Shown here piece after piece: positions 34,433 to 43,643 of a stretch of DNA of 64,000 nucleotides. Every line of letters begins with the position of its first letter. Positions within the stretch are counted from its first letter, which is position 1. The notes under the pieces are model-generated. The model searched no databases. It had not been told where the DNA came from and was given only the letters and a program-made list of their open reading frames with translations. The translations under genes were made by a program, and so were the position numbers. Source of the stretch: Bacillota bacterium (lineage in GTDB: Bacteria > Bacillota > Clostridia > UBA1381); contig JAQXIJ010000061.1 in the NCBI GenBank assembly GCA_029007725.1, positions 27,418 to 91,417 on the forward strand, given 5' to 3'.

Positions 34433-36088
34433 ATGAATATAACGGTGAAGCAGCTTTCGTCACTGAAAAAAGTACGTAGCATAAATGATATGCAGACAGA
34501 TGAAATCTGCAAAAAAATGATACTGGCGGGACAGAGCTTTTCATACCAGGTTGCAGTTTATTCCGATGAAAAGGCAGAAATTGAAGTTGAGATTGATTCT
34601 TCGTTAAGCGAGTATATCAGGCTGTACGCTGTGAGGGACACGGTCATGGATTATACGGCGGATCCGGAAGTTACCGATACCGACTTTTTGACACGTGAGC
34701 CGGGCACAATGCCGGATCTGCTTGTTCCGATCGAGGAACAAAACGGAATTATCCACGTTTCCGGCTCGGTTTCCTCAATTTGGACGGAAATAAAACTGCC
34801 GCATAGTTTTTCTGCCGGAAAAAGAATAGTAAGCATAGGACTCACATGCAGAAATATTGCTGACGAAAACGACTGTGCCGAATTTGTACAGACAATGGAA
34901 ATAGAGGTTATCGGAGCGGATATTCCGGAGCAGAGCACTCTTTTTACGCAGTGGTTTCATACCGACTGCATAGCCGAAGCGTACAATACCGAAATTTACA
35001 GCGAAAAGCATTGGGCAATGATTGATAAATTTATGAGACTTGCGTCAGAACTGGGTATAAATATGCTTTTAACACCTGTAATTACGCCTCCTCTTGATAC
35101 CAAGGAGGGCGGACTGCGCCCGAATACCCAGCTTGTGAAAATTGAAAAATGCGGTGAAAAATACAGTTTTGATTTTTCACGTCTTGACAGGTGGATATCA
35201 CTGTGCCGCAAAAACGGAATAAAATATTATGAAATATCACACTTTTTCTCTCAGTGGGGACTAAAATATGCACCGAAGATATATGTTACCGAAAACGGTG
35301 AGGAAAGCCGTATGTTCGGTTGGCACGTTCCGGCAAAGAGTACATCGTATAGAGAATTTTTGGAGCAGTTTCTGCCGGAGCTTATAAAAGAACTGAAAAA
35401 ACAGGGTGTAGAGGAAAACTGTTATGTTCATCTGTCTGATGAACCGAATATTTCACATCTTGAATCATATCTCTATGCCTATGAAACCATAAAGCCGCTG
35501 ATAGGCAGATGTAAAATAATGGACGCTCTGTCGGATGTGGATTTTTATGACAGCGGACTTGTAAACGTACCGGTTACTGCGAGCGACCACATAGAGCCGT
35601 TTTTAGAAAAGCGGATAGAAAATCAGTGGATATATTACTGCTGCGAACAGGCGAATAAAGTCGGAAACAGGTTTATGGCAATGCCGTCATACAGGAATCG
35701 TATTCTCGGTTTACAGATGTACAAGTATAGGATTGAAGGCTTTCTGCATTGGGGATTTAATTTTTATAACAGCCGGTTTTCTATGTATAAAATAAATCCG
35801 TATGTCACAAGCTCTGCAGACAAGTGTTTTCCGTCGGGTGACAGCTTTTCGATGTACCCCGGAAAGGATGGACCTCTGCCTTCGCTGCGCGCTATGATCT
35901 TTAAAGAAGCGCTGGAGGATATAGAAATATGCCGGCTACTTGAAAAATATATCGGCAGGGAAAATGTTATTGAAATTATAGAGCGGGAGGCAGACATGAA
36001 GCTGACTTTTTCCGAATATCCTTGTAATGATAAGTTTATACCTGAGGTTATGGAAAAGATAATCGGCATGATAAAGAAATATATTTAA
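34433..36088 (+). CDS. DUF4091-domain glycoside hydrolase-like protein
   Basis: The 551-residue protein has an N-terminal beta-sandwich-like region (about residues 1-165) and a TIM-barrel-like C-terminal part with the aromatic and acidic stretches typical of DUF4091 proteins (FSQWGLKYAPKIY near residue 270; VHLSDEPNISHL near 335, whose Asp-Glu pair is a plausible catalytic site; GFLHWGFNFYNS near 435). Family members are found in polysaccharide loci and are thought to act on glycans; the substrate is unknown. No signal peptide, so it probably acts on imported oligosaccharides. ATG 34433 follows AAAGGAG; TTG 34424 is less likely. Confidence 0.8.
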   Translation: MNITVKQLSSLKKVRSINDMQTDEICKKMILAGQSFSYQVAVYSDEKAEIEVEIDSSLSEYIRLYAVRDTVMDYTADPEVTDTDFLTREPGTMPDLLVPIEEQNGIIHVSGSVSSIWTEIKLPHSFSAGKRIVSIGLTCRNIADENDCAEFVQTMEIEVIGADIPEQSTLFTQWFHTDCIAEAYNTEIYSEKHWAMIDKFMRLASELGINMLLTPVITPPLDTKEGGLRPNTQLVKIEKCGEKYSFDFSRLDRWISLCRKNGIKYYEISHFFSQWGLKYAPKIYVTENGEESRMFGWHVPAKSTSYREFLEQFLPELIKELKKQGVEENCYVHLSDEPNISHLESYLYAYETIKPLIGRCKIMDALSDVDFYDSGLVNVPVTASDHIEPFLEKRIENQWIYYCCEQANKVGNRFMAMPSYRNRILGLQMYKYRIEGFLHWGFNFYNSRFSMYKINPYVTSSADKCFPSGDSFSMYPGKDGPLPSLRAMIFKEALEDIEICRLLEKYIGRENVIEIIEREADMKLTFSEYPCNDKFIPEVMEKIIGMIKKYI

Positions 36089-36120
36089 CAAAAAGCGTAT
36101 GTTAAATATTGAACTTTTTG
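36081..36120 (+). terminator. Probable AT-rich terminator of the DUF4091 gene
   Basis: A perfect 10-bp inverted repeat, ATATTTAACA (36081-36090) and TGTTAAATAT (36100-36109), spans the stop codon and is followed by TGAACTTTTTG. The stem is A/T-rich, so strength is uncertain. Confidence 0.5.
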
Positions 36121-36322
36121 TTATTTTGCATAAAATTTATGAAAATATAATTTTTTTTTGCAAAAAATACGTCATTTTTATACGAAAAAAGTGGTAAATT
36201 TAAAAATTTTGTTTTAATCTTTTACACCCAGAAAAGTGCGGTACTATGCGAAAAAACGGAATAAAAAACTATTCGAACATATATATATCGATAATGATAT
36301 AACACATATAAAAATTTAGGTA

Positions 36323-36351
36323 TTCACAAAAACAATTTTTTGTGTTAAAAT
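36323..36351 (+). promoter_or_regulatory. Promoter of the malate-fumarate-Hdr operon with internal inverted repeat
   Basis: TTCACA (36323-36328) and TAAAAT (36346-36351) are 17 bases apart. The spacer is almost filled by an inverted repeat, CACAAAAA (36325-36332) and TTTTTGTG (36337-36344), a plausible operator. Its half-site order is opposite to the TTGTG...CACAA order of Rex sites, so Rex binding here is not supported. Confidence 0.65.
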
Positions 36352-36357
36352 ATAAAA

Positions 36358-36676
36358 GATTATGGTGAAAATTGTCATTGCATGGTGCATTTGACGCAAA
36401 ACCGGGTATACCGGCTTAAGATACCGCGGCTGTGCGCATTCCTTTCGGATGCACATTTGGCAAAAAATAAAGCATGCCGGATAAGTTGCAGCATTGGCAG
36501 CTTTTGGTAAAAACCGTGAGGAAGGGAGGATTTTGACGGCAGGCAGGGCTGTGGTATAAAAAACGGCGATGCAAAAACGGCTGTGACGGTTTTACACAGG
36601 TACATAAGGTACCGTAAAAATAAGGTATTTTCCGAATATGGATTTTGCCTAAAAAAGTAATATAGGATGGTTTAAT
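36358..36676 (+). ncRNA. Long GC-rich structured 5' leader of the malate-fumarate-Hdr operon
   Basis: About 320 bases between the predicted transcription start and the first gene are much richer in G+C than the AT-rich DNA before them. Complementary segments include CCGG/CCGG (36402-36414), TGTGCGCATTCC with GGATGCACA (about 36431-36455), a long-range pair GTAAAAACCGT (about 36507-36517) with ACGGTTTTAC (about 36586-36595), and GGTAC/GTACC (36599-36613). No open reading frame of note is present. It does not show conserved cores of riboswitch classes I know. I infer a regulatory leader; its class and ligand, if any, are unknown. Confidence 0.5.
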
Positions 36677-37621
36677 ATGAACAAAATTTCTATTATCGGA
36701 ACTGGAAGTGTAGGCTCAACAATAGCTTATTCCATTGCCATGCTCGGAATGGCATCGGAAATCGTAATGATTGATATTAATAACGAAAAGGCTCTCGGCG
36801 AAGCGATGGATATCAGACAGGGAACACCGTTTTGCGCACCATGTTCGATTTATGCGGGATCGTATGAAGATGCTAAGGATTCAAACATTGTAATTCTCAC
36901 ATCAGGCATTGCAAGAAAGCCGGGGCAGTCACGCCTTGAGCTGGCGCAGATTAACGTGGATATAACAAAGACAATCATTCCGGAAATCACAAAGCACGCT
37001 CCAAATGCGGCATATATCATAGTATCAAATCCGGTGGATATTCTGACTTATACATTCCACAAAATTTCTGGACTCCCGGAAAATCAGATAATCGGTTCGG
37101 GAACAATTTTGGACACCGCGCGTTTGCGTGCACGACTGTCGGAATATTTCCACATCAGCCAGAGCAACGTGCATGCATATGTTTTCGGTGAGCATGGAGA
37201 TTCTTCATTTGTTCCATGGTCCGTTGCAAACATTTCAAATGTTCCTGTCAACGAATGTCAAAGCTTTATGGCAATTAACGGCAAAAAGACCTCAGAGCTT
37301 AATCTGCCAGAAATCGAAGAATATGTGAGAAAATCCGGCGGACGAGTTATAGCGTGCAAAGGTGCGACCTTCTATGCAGTTTCAATGTCTGTATGTCATA
37401 TCTGCAAATGCATTTTGAGCGGCATTGATACGACAATGACCGTTTCTACCCTTATGCATGGCGAGTATGGAATCGATGACGTCTGTCTCAGCACCTTAAA
37501 CAGGGTCGGTCTTGACGGTGTGCGCGACAAGGTTAACATTCCGCTTACAGACGATGAGCTTAAAAAGCTTCATCACAGCGCAGATACGCTTAAGGAAGTT
37601 ATAAAGAATCTTAACATATAA
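36677..37621 (+). CDS. LDH-fold 2-hydroxyacid dehydrogenase with malate-type specificity residue (malate dehydrogenase)
   Basis: The 314-residue NAD enzyme belongs to the lactate/malate dehydrogenase family. GTGSVG (residues 8-13) and Asp33 bind NADH; catalytic Asp146, Arg149 and His173 (GEHGDS) are present. Overall sequence is lactate-dehydrogenase-like (GSGTILDTARLR), but the substrate-specificity loop reads GIARKPGQSR: Arg80 stands where LDH has Gln102 and malate dehydrogenases have Arg, with the loop Arg86 (Arg109) kept. That residue selects oxaloacetate over pyruvate. With fumarase immediately downstream (14 bases), I infer it reduces oxaloacetate to malate. It is the first gene of the operon. 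Confidence 0.88.
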   Translation: MNKISIIGTGSVGSTIAYSIAMLGMASEIVMIDINNEKALGEAMDIRQGTPFCAPCSIYAGSYEDAKDSNIVILTSGIARKPGQSRLELAQINVDITKTIIPEITKHAPNAAYIIVSNPVDILTYTFHKISGLPENQIIGSGTILDTARLRARLSEYFHISQSNVHAYVFGEHGDSSFVPWSVANISNVPVNECQSFMAINGKKTSELNLPEIEEYVRKSGGRVIACKGATFYAVSMSVCHICKCILSGIDTTMTVSTLMHGEYGIDDVCLSTLNRVGLDGVRDKVNIPLTDDELKKLHHSADTLKEVIKNLNI

Positions 37622-37635
37622 GAAAGGTGAACATT

Positions 37636-39012
37636 ATGGAATACCGTATAGAACATGATTCCATGGGTGAAATGAAGGTCCCTGCAGACCGTCTTTGGGC
37701 TGCTCAGACACAACGAAGCCATGAAAACTTTGAAATCGGCGTTAATATTGAAACAATGCCGAGAGAAATCACTCATGCTTTCGGAATACTGAAAAAAGCG
37801 GCTGCTCTTGCAAATGCAGAACTGAAGCCGGAGAAAATGACAAAGGAAAAGCTTACGGCTGTTTTAGAAGCCTGCGATGAGGTGATATCTGGCAAACTAA
37901 ACGCACATTTTCCGCTTGTTGTATGGCAGACGGGCTCGGGCACGCAGTCCAATATGAACGCGAATGAGGTTATTGCAAACCGCGCAAATCAGATTGCTGG
38001 TAAAAAGCTTTGCCATCCTAATGATGACATAAATATGAGCCAATCTTCAAATGATACTTTTCCAACCGCAATGCATATTTCTGCGGTTATCGCTATTGAG
38101 GACAAACTACTTCCTGCTGTTGAAACGCTTATTGCAACTTTCAAAAAGCTGGAGGAGGAAAACGAAGGCATAGTTAAATCGGGACGCACGCATCTTCAGG
38201 ATGCAACACCGATAAAGTTCAGTCAGGAGATTTCCGGTTGGAGAAGCAGCCTTGAAAGGGACTGCGAGCTATTGAAACTTGCCGTAGGTCCTCTTCATGA
38301 ACTTGCACTAGGTGGGACGGCTGTCGGAACAGGTCTTAATGCTCCGGAAGGCTTCTCAGAGCTGGTTGCCGCAAAGGTTGCCGAAATCACCGGCAAAAAT
38401 TTCGTTACGGCAGCAAACAAGTTTCATGCCCTTACTTCAAAGGATGAGCTTGTTTTTGCGCACGGAGCGATAAAGGCGACAGCCTGTGATATGATGAAGA
38501 TTGCAAATGATGTTCGCTGGCTTGCATCCGGACCGCGTGACGGTCTGGGTGAAATTCATATCCCCGAAAATGAACCCGGTTCTTCTATTATGCCCGGAAA
38601 AGTAAATCCTACTCAGTGCGAAGCCGTAACCATGGTTGCGGTTCAGGTAATGGGTAACGACGTCGCTGTAGGAATGGCTGCATCACAGGGAAATTTTGAG
38701 CTTAACGTATTCATGCCGGTTGCGGCATATAATTTTCTGCAGTCGGCACGTATTTTGGCTGAGGCGATAGTTTCGTTCAACAAAAACTGCGCTGTCGGAA
38801 TTACAGCAAACAAGGATAAGATGTATCACAATTTGCATAATTCGCTTATGCTTGTTACGGCGCTCAATCCGTATATTGGATATGAAAATGCCGCAAAAAC
38901 GGCAAAAAAAGCATATAAAGACAACATTTCTCTTAAGGAAGCCTGCGTTGAGCTTGGTTTTCTGACAGAAGAAAAATTCGATGAGGTATTTCATCCCGAA
39001 CAGATGGTTTAA
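37636..39012 (+). CDS. fumC: Class II fumarate hydratase
   Basis: FumC interconverts malate and fumarate without an iron-sulfur cluster. The 458 residues show the family's three conserved regions: SGTQSNMNANEVIANRA near residue 100, GRTHLQDATP near 183, and the signature loop GSSIMPGKVNP near 315 containing the catalytic serine. ATG 37636 follows GAAAGG; a GTG at 37627 overlaps that site. It lies between the malate-type dehydrogenase and the Hdr block, and in this context would run toward fumarate. Confidence 0.96.
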   Translation: MEYRIEHDSMGEMKVPADRLWAAQTQRSHENFEIGVNIETMPREITHAFGILKKAAALANAELKPEKMTKEKLTAVLEACDEVISGKLNAHFPLVVWQTGSGTQSNMNANEVIANRANQIAGKKLCHPNDDINMSQSSNDTFPTAMHISAVIAIEDKLLPAVETLIATFKKLEEENEGIVKSGRTHLQDATPIKFSQEISGWRSSLERDCELLKLAVGPLHELALGGTAVGTGLNAPEGFSELVAAKVAEITGKNFVTAANKFHALTSKDELVFAHGAIKATACDMMKIANDVRWLASGPRDGLGEIHIPENEPGSSIMPGKVNPTQCEAVTMVAVQVMGNDVAVGMAASQGNFELNVFMPVAAYNFLQSARILAEAIVSFNKNCAVGITANKDKMYHNLHNSLMLVTALNPYIGYENAAKTAKKAYKDNISLKEACVELGFLTEEKFDEVFHPEQMV

Positions 39013-39037
39013 TACCTTAACTGTATGGAGGTAAACA

Positions 39038-39844
39038 ATGAAAGTAAGTTATTTTCCGGGCTGTACCCTCCGAACAAAGGCAAAAGAGCTTGATACTTAT
39101 GCGCGCAAGTGTGCCGAAATCCTTGGAGTTGAGCTTTGCGAAATCAAGGATTGGCAGTGTTGCGGAGGTGTTTTTGTAAGCGCAAGGGACGAAATCAGCT
39201 CAAAACTTTCAAGCATACGCGCTCTTGCATCTGCAAAAGCCGAAGGACAGCCTTTGGTCACGGTATGTTCTGCCTGTCACAATGTAATCAAACAGACAAA
39301 TTATGCAATGCAGACAGATGAGGATTTTGCTGCAAAGGCAAACCTTTATATGTCGCAGGATAAAGAGCCGGTCAAGTCTTATAACGGGGAAACCGTAGTT
39401 TATCATTATCTTGAAATGCTGCGCGATATGGTCGGCTTTGATAAGATTAAGGCAGCGGTAAAAAATCCGCTGACAGGAAAGAAAGTTGCGGCATATTATG
39501 GATGTATGCTTCTGCGTCCGGGCACGGTAATGAAATTTGATGATGTGGAAAATCCACAGATTATGGAGGATTTCATAAGAGCTATAGGTGCACAGCCGGT
39601 TGTTTATCCGCAGAGAAACGAATGTTGCGGCGGATATGTTGCGCTTGAGGATGCGGATTCCGCAAAGAAAAAGAGCAAAGCCGTAAGCGACAGCGCGGCT
39701 TCACACGGCTCAGAGCTGATTGTTACCGCCTGCCCTCTTTGCAAATATAATCTTGTGAAAAACGAAAGCTCTGTTCCGGTAGTATATTTTACCGAACTGC
39801 TTGCAGAAGCGCTGGGCGTTAAGGAGGATTCTCATGCAGAATAA
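39038..39844 (+). CDS. hdrB: Heterodisulfide reductase subunit B homologue
   Basis: HdrB carries the non-cubane iron-sulfur clusters where disulfides are reduced in methanogen Hdr. The 268 residues start with YFPGCTLR and hold two CCG domains: the first with WQCCGG near residue 41 and CSACH near 77, the second with NECCGGY near 193 and CPLCKYN near 231. Both full cysteine sets appear intact. In bacteria HdrB pairs with HdrC and HdrA; the physiological acceptor differs (for example DsrC in sulfate reducers). Its stop overlaps hdrC. Confidence 0.92.
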   Translation: MKVSYFPGCTLRTKAKELDTYARKCAEILGVELCEIKDWQCCGGVFVSARDEISSKLSSIRALASAKAEGQPLVTVCSACHNVIKQTNYAMQTDEDFAAKANLYMSQDKEPVKSYNGETVVYHYLEMLRDMVGFDKIKAAVKNPLTGKKVAAYYGCMLLRPGTVMKFDDVENPQIMEDFIRAIGAQPVVYPQRNECCGGYVALEDADSAKKKSKAVSDSAASHGSELIVTACPLCKYNLVKNESSVPVVYFTELLAEALGVKEDSHAE

Positions 39845-40226
39845 CAATGAACAAAAAAAGGAGAATATATTGCGCATGAACGGTGTCAATCCGCTTAAGT
39901 GTATGAGTTGCGGAAAATGCTCCGGAACATGTCCGTCCTATGACGAGATGGAATATCATCCGCACCAGTTTGTGCATATGGTTGAAACTGGCGAACTAGA
40001 ACCGTTGATGAAGTCAGATTCGATTTATAAATGTCTTTCCTGCTTCGCATGTGTTGACCGCTGCCCGAGAGGCGTTGAGCCGGCAAAGCTGGTTGAGGCA
40101 CTTAGACTCTGTGTAATCCGTGAAAAAGGTGCAAATCATATGACTGCAAATGACATTCCAAAGCTTATTGACGACGATATGCCGCAGCAGGCTATTGTGA
40201 GCGCTATACGTAAATATTCTAAATAA
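39834..40226 (+). CDS. hdrC: Heterodisulfide reductase subunit C homologue (two [4Fe-4S])
   Basis: HdrC relays electrons between HdrA and HdrB. The 130-residue protein has two ferredoxin-type motifs, CMSCGKCSGTCP near residue 21 and CLSCFACVDRCP near 64, and the helical C-terminal tail of the family. It is shorter than the methanogen protein. ATG 39834 is placed by the AAGGAGG just upstream, overlapping the end of hdrB by 11 bases; an earlier in-frame start at 39801 would only add translation of hdrB sequence. Confidence 0.92.
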   Translation: MQNNNEQKKENILRMNGVNPLKCMSCGKCSGTCPSYDEMEYHPHQFVHMVETGELEPLMKSDSIYKCLSCFACVDRCPRGVEPAKLVEALRLCVIREKGANHMTANDIPKLIDDDMPQQAIVSAIRKYSK

Positions 40227-40243
40227 GAAAGGAGAAACAGACC

Positions 40244-42238
40244 ATGCAAAGAATTGGAGTTTTTGTCTGTCATTGCGGAACAAACATTGCCGGAACGGTA
40301 GACGTAAAAGAAGTTGCAGCAGCGCTTAAAAATGAACCGGGTGTTGTTTTCTCCACTGATTATCAGTATATGTGTTCCCAGGCAGGTCAGAACATGATAA
40401 AGGATGCCGTAAAGGAGAATAATTTGAGCGGTATCGTTGTATGTTCATGTTCACCGCGTATGCACGAGGCAACTTTCCGTAAAACAGCAGCTTCAGCGGG
40501 AATTAACCCGTATATGGTTGAGATTGCCAATATACGTGAGCAGTGTTCGTGGGTACACAAGGAAATGCCTATAGGGACCGAAAAGGCAATTATTCTTGGA
40601 AAGGCAGCCGTCGCAAAAGTAAATCTTAATGCACCGCTTACTCCTGGAGAAAGTCCGGTAACAAAACGCGCGCTTGTAATCGGCGGCGGTATTGCCGGAA
40701 TACAGACTGCGCTTGATATTGCAGATGCAGGCTTTCCGGTTGATATTGTTGAAACAAAGCCGACTATTGGGGGAAAAATGTCACAGCTTGACAAGACTTT
40801 CCCTACGCTGGACTGTGCCGCATGTATTCTGACGCCTAAAATGGTTGACGTGGCACAAAATGAAAAAATCCGTATCTTCTCTTATTCAGAGGTTACCGAT
40901 GTAAAGGGATTTGTTGGTAACTTTGATGTTACAATAAAGCGTAAGGCAAGATATGTAAAAGAGGATGTCTGTACAGGCTGCGGACTTTGTACCGAAAAAT
41001 GTCCTCAGAAAAATATACCCAACGAGTTTAATCTCGGAATGGATAATCGTCATGCGATTTATATTCCGTTTGCACAGGCAGTTCCGAAGGTCGCTACAAT
41101 CGATCCGCAGCACTGTACGATGCTTAAAACCGGAAAATGCGGCGTATGTTCAAAGGTTTGCACGGCAGGTGCGATAGATTACCAGGCAAAGGACGAATTT
41201 ATAGAAGAAAAATACGGTGCAATTGTCGTTGCAACAGGATTCAATCCGATTTCTATGGATAAATTTGATGAATTTGCATATTCGCAGTCAAAGGACGTTA
41301 TAACATCGCTTGAGCTTGAACGTCTTATGAATGCTGCAGGACCTACCGGTGGTACTCTGCTCCGTCCGTCAGACGGTGAGCATCCTCATACAATCGTTTT
41401 TGTTCAGTGCGTAGGTTCAAGATGCTCTGCATGTGCCGAAAAGGGCAAAGAGTATTGTTCAAAAATCTGCTGTATGTACACCGCAAAGCACGCAATGCTT
41501 ATACGTGACAAATATCCAGATACCGAAGTGTATGTTTTCTATATAGACGTTCGTACACCGGGTAAAAACTTTGATGAATTTTACCGGCGTGCGGTTGAGG
41601 AATACGGCGTTCACTATATCAAGGGTATGGTGGGCAAGGTATCTCCGGAAAACGGAAAGCTTAAGGTTCAGGCATCCGATCTGATTTACGGAAAACAGCT
41701 TCATATCGACGCTGATCTTGTTGTTCTTGCTGCTGCAATCGAACCTGATAAGTCCGCAAGACCGCTGGCTACAATGCTTACAGCAAGCATGGATACAAAT
41801 GACTTCTTTACCGAAGCGCATCCGAAACTGCGTCCGGTAGAAAGCCCTACTGCAGGTGTGTTTTTGTCCGGAACCTGTCAGGGACCGAAGGATATTCCGG
41901 AAACCGTATCTCAGGCAGGCGCTGCCGCGTCTAAGGTAATAGGACTTTTGTGCAAAGATAAGCTTATGGGAAATCCGTGCGTTGCTCATTCCGATGAGAT
42001 GATGTGTAATGGATGTTCTACTTGCGAAAAGGTTTGCCCTTACGGAGCGATTTCATATGTTGAAAAAGAATTCAGAATGCCGGATAGAACGACTAAGATT
42101 CGCCGAGTTGCAGTTGTAAACGAAGCAGTATGCCAGGGCTGCGGCGCTTGTACCGTGGCATGTATGTCTGGAGCAATGGATCTTAAGGGATTCTCGAGCA
42201 AACAAATTATGGCGGAGGTGGACGCAATATGCAAATAA
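40244..42238 (+). CDS. hdrA: Heterodisulfide reductase subunit A homologue (bifurcating flavoprotein)
   Basis: HdrA holds the FAD at which flavin-based electron bifurcation occurs. The 664 residues include an N-terminal domain beginning IGVFVCHCG, an FAD-binding fold (GGGIAGIQTALDIADAGF near residue 146, then IGGKMSQLDKTFPTLDCAAC), an inserted ferredoxin region (CTGCGLCTEKCP near 243; CGVCSKVC near 299), a CVGSRC segment near 388 and two C-terminal [4Fe-4S] motifs (CNGCSTCEKVCP near 586; CQGCGACTVAC near 629). All expected clusters seem present. Its end overlaps the mvhD-like gene by ten bases. Confidence 0.94.
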   Translation: MQRIGVFVCHCGTNIAGTVDVKEVAAALKNEPGVVFSTDYQYMCSQAGQNMIKDAVKENNLSGIVVCSCSPRMHEATFRKTAASAGINPYMVEIANIREQCSWVHKEMPIGTEKAIILGKAAVAKVNLNAPLTPGESPVTKRALVIGGGIAGIQTALDIADAGFPVDIVETKPTIGGKMSQLDKTFPTLDCAACILTPKMVDVAQNEKIRIFSYSEVTDVKGFVGNFDVTIKRKARYVKEDVCTGCGLCTEKCPQKNIPNEFNLGMDNRHAIYIPFAQAVPKVATIDPQHCTMLKTGKCGVCSKVCTAGAIDYQAKDEFIEEKYGAIVVATGFNPISMDKFDEFAYSQSKDVITSLELERLMNAAGPTGGTLLRPSDGEHPHTIVFVQCVGSRCSACAEKGKEYCSKICCMYTAKHAMLIRDKYPDTEVYVFYIDVRTPGKNFDEFYRRAVEEYGVHYIKGMVGKVSPENGKLKVQASDLIYGKQLHIDADLVVLAAAIEPDKSARPLATMLTASMDTNDFFTEAHPKLRPVESPTAGVFLSGTCQGPKDIPETVSQAGAAASKVIGLLCKDKLMGNPCVAHSDEMMCNGCSTCEKVCPYGAISYVEKEFRMPDRTTKIRRVAVVNEAVCQGCGACTVACMSGAMDLKGFSSKQIMAEVDAICK

Positions 42239-42663
42239 ATGAATATAAACCGCTTATCGTGGCATTCTGCTGTAATTGGTGTTCTTATGCCGGCGCGGAT
42301 CTTGCCGGAAACAATCGGCTTAATTATCCTGCAGATGTAAAAATTATACGTGTGCCGTGTTCATGCAGAGTAAATCCGATGTTTATTCTACGTGCGTTTC
42401 AGCGCGGCGCCGACGGCGTGATTATCTGCGGATGTCACCCGGGCGACTGCCACTATACTTCAGGTAACTATTATACCCGCCGCCGTATGGCGCTGCTGTT
42501 TTCAATGCTCGATTATCTCGGCATTGAAAGGGAACGCACCCGTGTAGAATGGGTAAGTGCGGCAGAAGGTGCAAAGTTCGCCGCAACAATGAATGATTTC
42601 GTCGAAAAGGTTGCTGCTCTCGGCGAAAACAAGAGATTGGAGGATTTGCGATGCAAGAAATAA
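42229..42663 (+). CDS. MvhD/FlxD-like [2Fe-2S] electron-transfer subunit
   Basis: MvhD is the small iron-sulfur protein that links an electron-donating module to HdrA. The 144-residue protein has the expected CCNWCSYAGAD start near residue 14, RVPCSCRV near 46 and the GCHPGDCHY stretch near 71. In FlxABCD-HdrABC systems the same role is played by FlxD. No hydrogenase MvhAG is encoded nearby, so electrons should come from the Flx-type subunits that follow. It overlaps hdrA by ten and the next gene by 13 bases. Confidence 0.9.
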   Translation: MQINEYKPLIVAFCCNWCSYAGADLAGNNRLNYPADVKIIRVPCSCRVNPMFILRAFQRGADGVIICGCHPGDCHYTSGNYYTRRRMALLFSMLDYLGIERERTRVEWVSAAEGAKFAATMNDFVEKVAALGENKRLEDLRCKK

Positions 42664-43643
42664 AACGCGAAATTCTCATTTCCAAGGCTGCCGAGCTGCT
42701 TGAAAGCGGTGTTGTAGACCGTGTACTCGGTTGGAAAGCCGGAGAATTTGATTACGACGTGACACCTGCAATGTTCCATAATGCAGATGAGCTTGAAAAA
42801 GAGTTTGTCTGGAATGATTTTTGCGGTGCAAACTTTTCAAAATATCTTGTAAATGAAACCGGAAAAAGTGAAAACAAGGTTCTTGTTTTCTTAAAGCCAT
42901 GTGATACTTACAGCTTTAACCAGCTGCTTACCGAACACCGTTTTGACCGAGAAAAGGTATATGCCGTCGGGGTATCGTGCAACGGTATGCTCGATGTTAA
43001 CAAAATAAAAGAATCGGCCGAAAGCATCGCTTCTATTTCCATGGAAACAGATAAGGTTATGGTTGACACACTTTATGATGGAAAAATTACTTTTGAAAGA
43101 AAGGATGTTCTTTCCGAGAGATGCATAAACTGTAAGTCCAAAAAGCACGTTGCATATGACGAGCTTTTGGGAGAGGACGGTGATGTTGTTGATTCGTCAA
43201 GATTTGATGAGGTCGAAAAGCTGGAAAAAATGACTCCGGATGAGCGTTTTGCTTTCTGGCAGAAGGAGCTTTCTCGATGTATCCGCTGTAATGCGTGCCG
43301 TGACGTATGTCCAGCGTGTACTTGCGAAAAGTGTGTGTTTGATAATCCGAATTCCGGTATTGAAAACAAGGCCGCGGCCAATTCGTTTGAAGAAAAAATG
43401 TTCCATATAATCCGTGCATTCCACGTAGCAGGAAGATGCACCGACTGCGGAGAGTGTTCACGCGTTTGTCCGCAGCATATTCCACTTCATCTTTTAAACC
43501 GTAAGTTTATCAAGGATATTGACAATTTCTACGGCGAATATCAGGCAGGGTCAGAGGTCGGATCGCGCGCACCGATAGTAAATTATACTACCGAGGATTT
43601 GGAACCGGGAGAGGCAGTGGAAAGGGGTGACGGTAATGCGTAA
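42651..43643 (+). CDS. FlxC-like [4Fe-4S] dicluster protein
   Basis: The 330 residues begin with a FrhB/FlxC-like domain (FLKPCDTYSFNQLL near residue 82, VGVSCNGML near 105, ERCINCKSKK near 157) and end with two ferredoxin motifs (CIRCNACRDVCPACTC near 208; CTDCGECSRVCP near 265). Position between the mvhD-like gene and two Flx-type genes supports a role in the electron-donating module, comparable to FlxC of Desulfovibrio; the exact B/C correspondence is tentative. ATG 42651 follows GGAGG. It overlaps both neighbours. Confidence 0.78.
   Translation: MQEIKREILISKAAELLESGVVDRVLGWKAGEFDYDVTPAMFHNADELEKEFVWNDFCGANFSKYLVNETGKSENKVLVFLKPCDTYSFNQLLTEHRFDREKVYAVGVSCNGMLDVNKIKESAESIASISMETDKVMVDTLYDGKITFERKDVLSERCINCKSKKHVAYDELLGEDGDVVDSSRFDEVEKLEKMTPDERFAFWQKELSRCIRCNACRDVCPACTCEKCVFDNPNSGIENKAAANSFEEKMFHIIRAFHVAGRCTDCGECSRVCPQHIPLHLLNRKFIKDIDNFYGEYQAGSEVGSRAPIVNYTTEDLEPGEAVERGDGNA

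Noticed and set aside
36099..36116. Rex-binding site upstream of the Hdr operon
   Set aside because: The match to TTGTTAANNNNTTAACAA is about 10 of 14 and lies 200 bp upstream of the promoter; the inverted repeat here is better explained as the terminator of the preceding gene.
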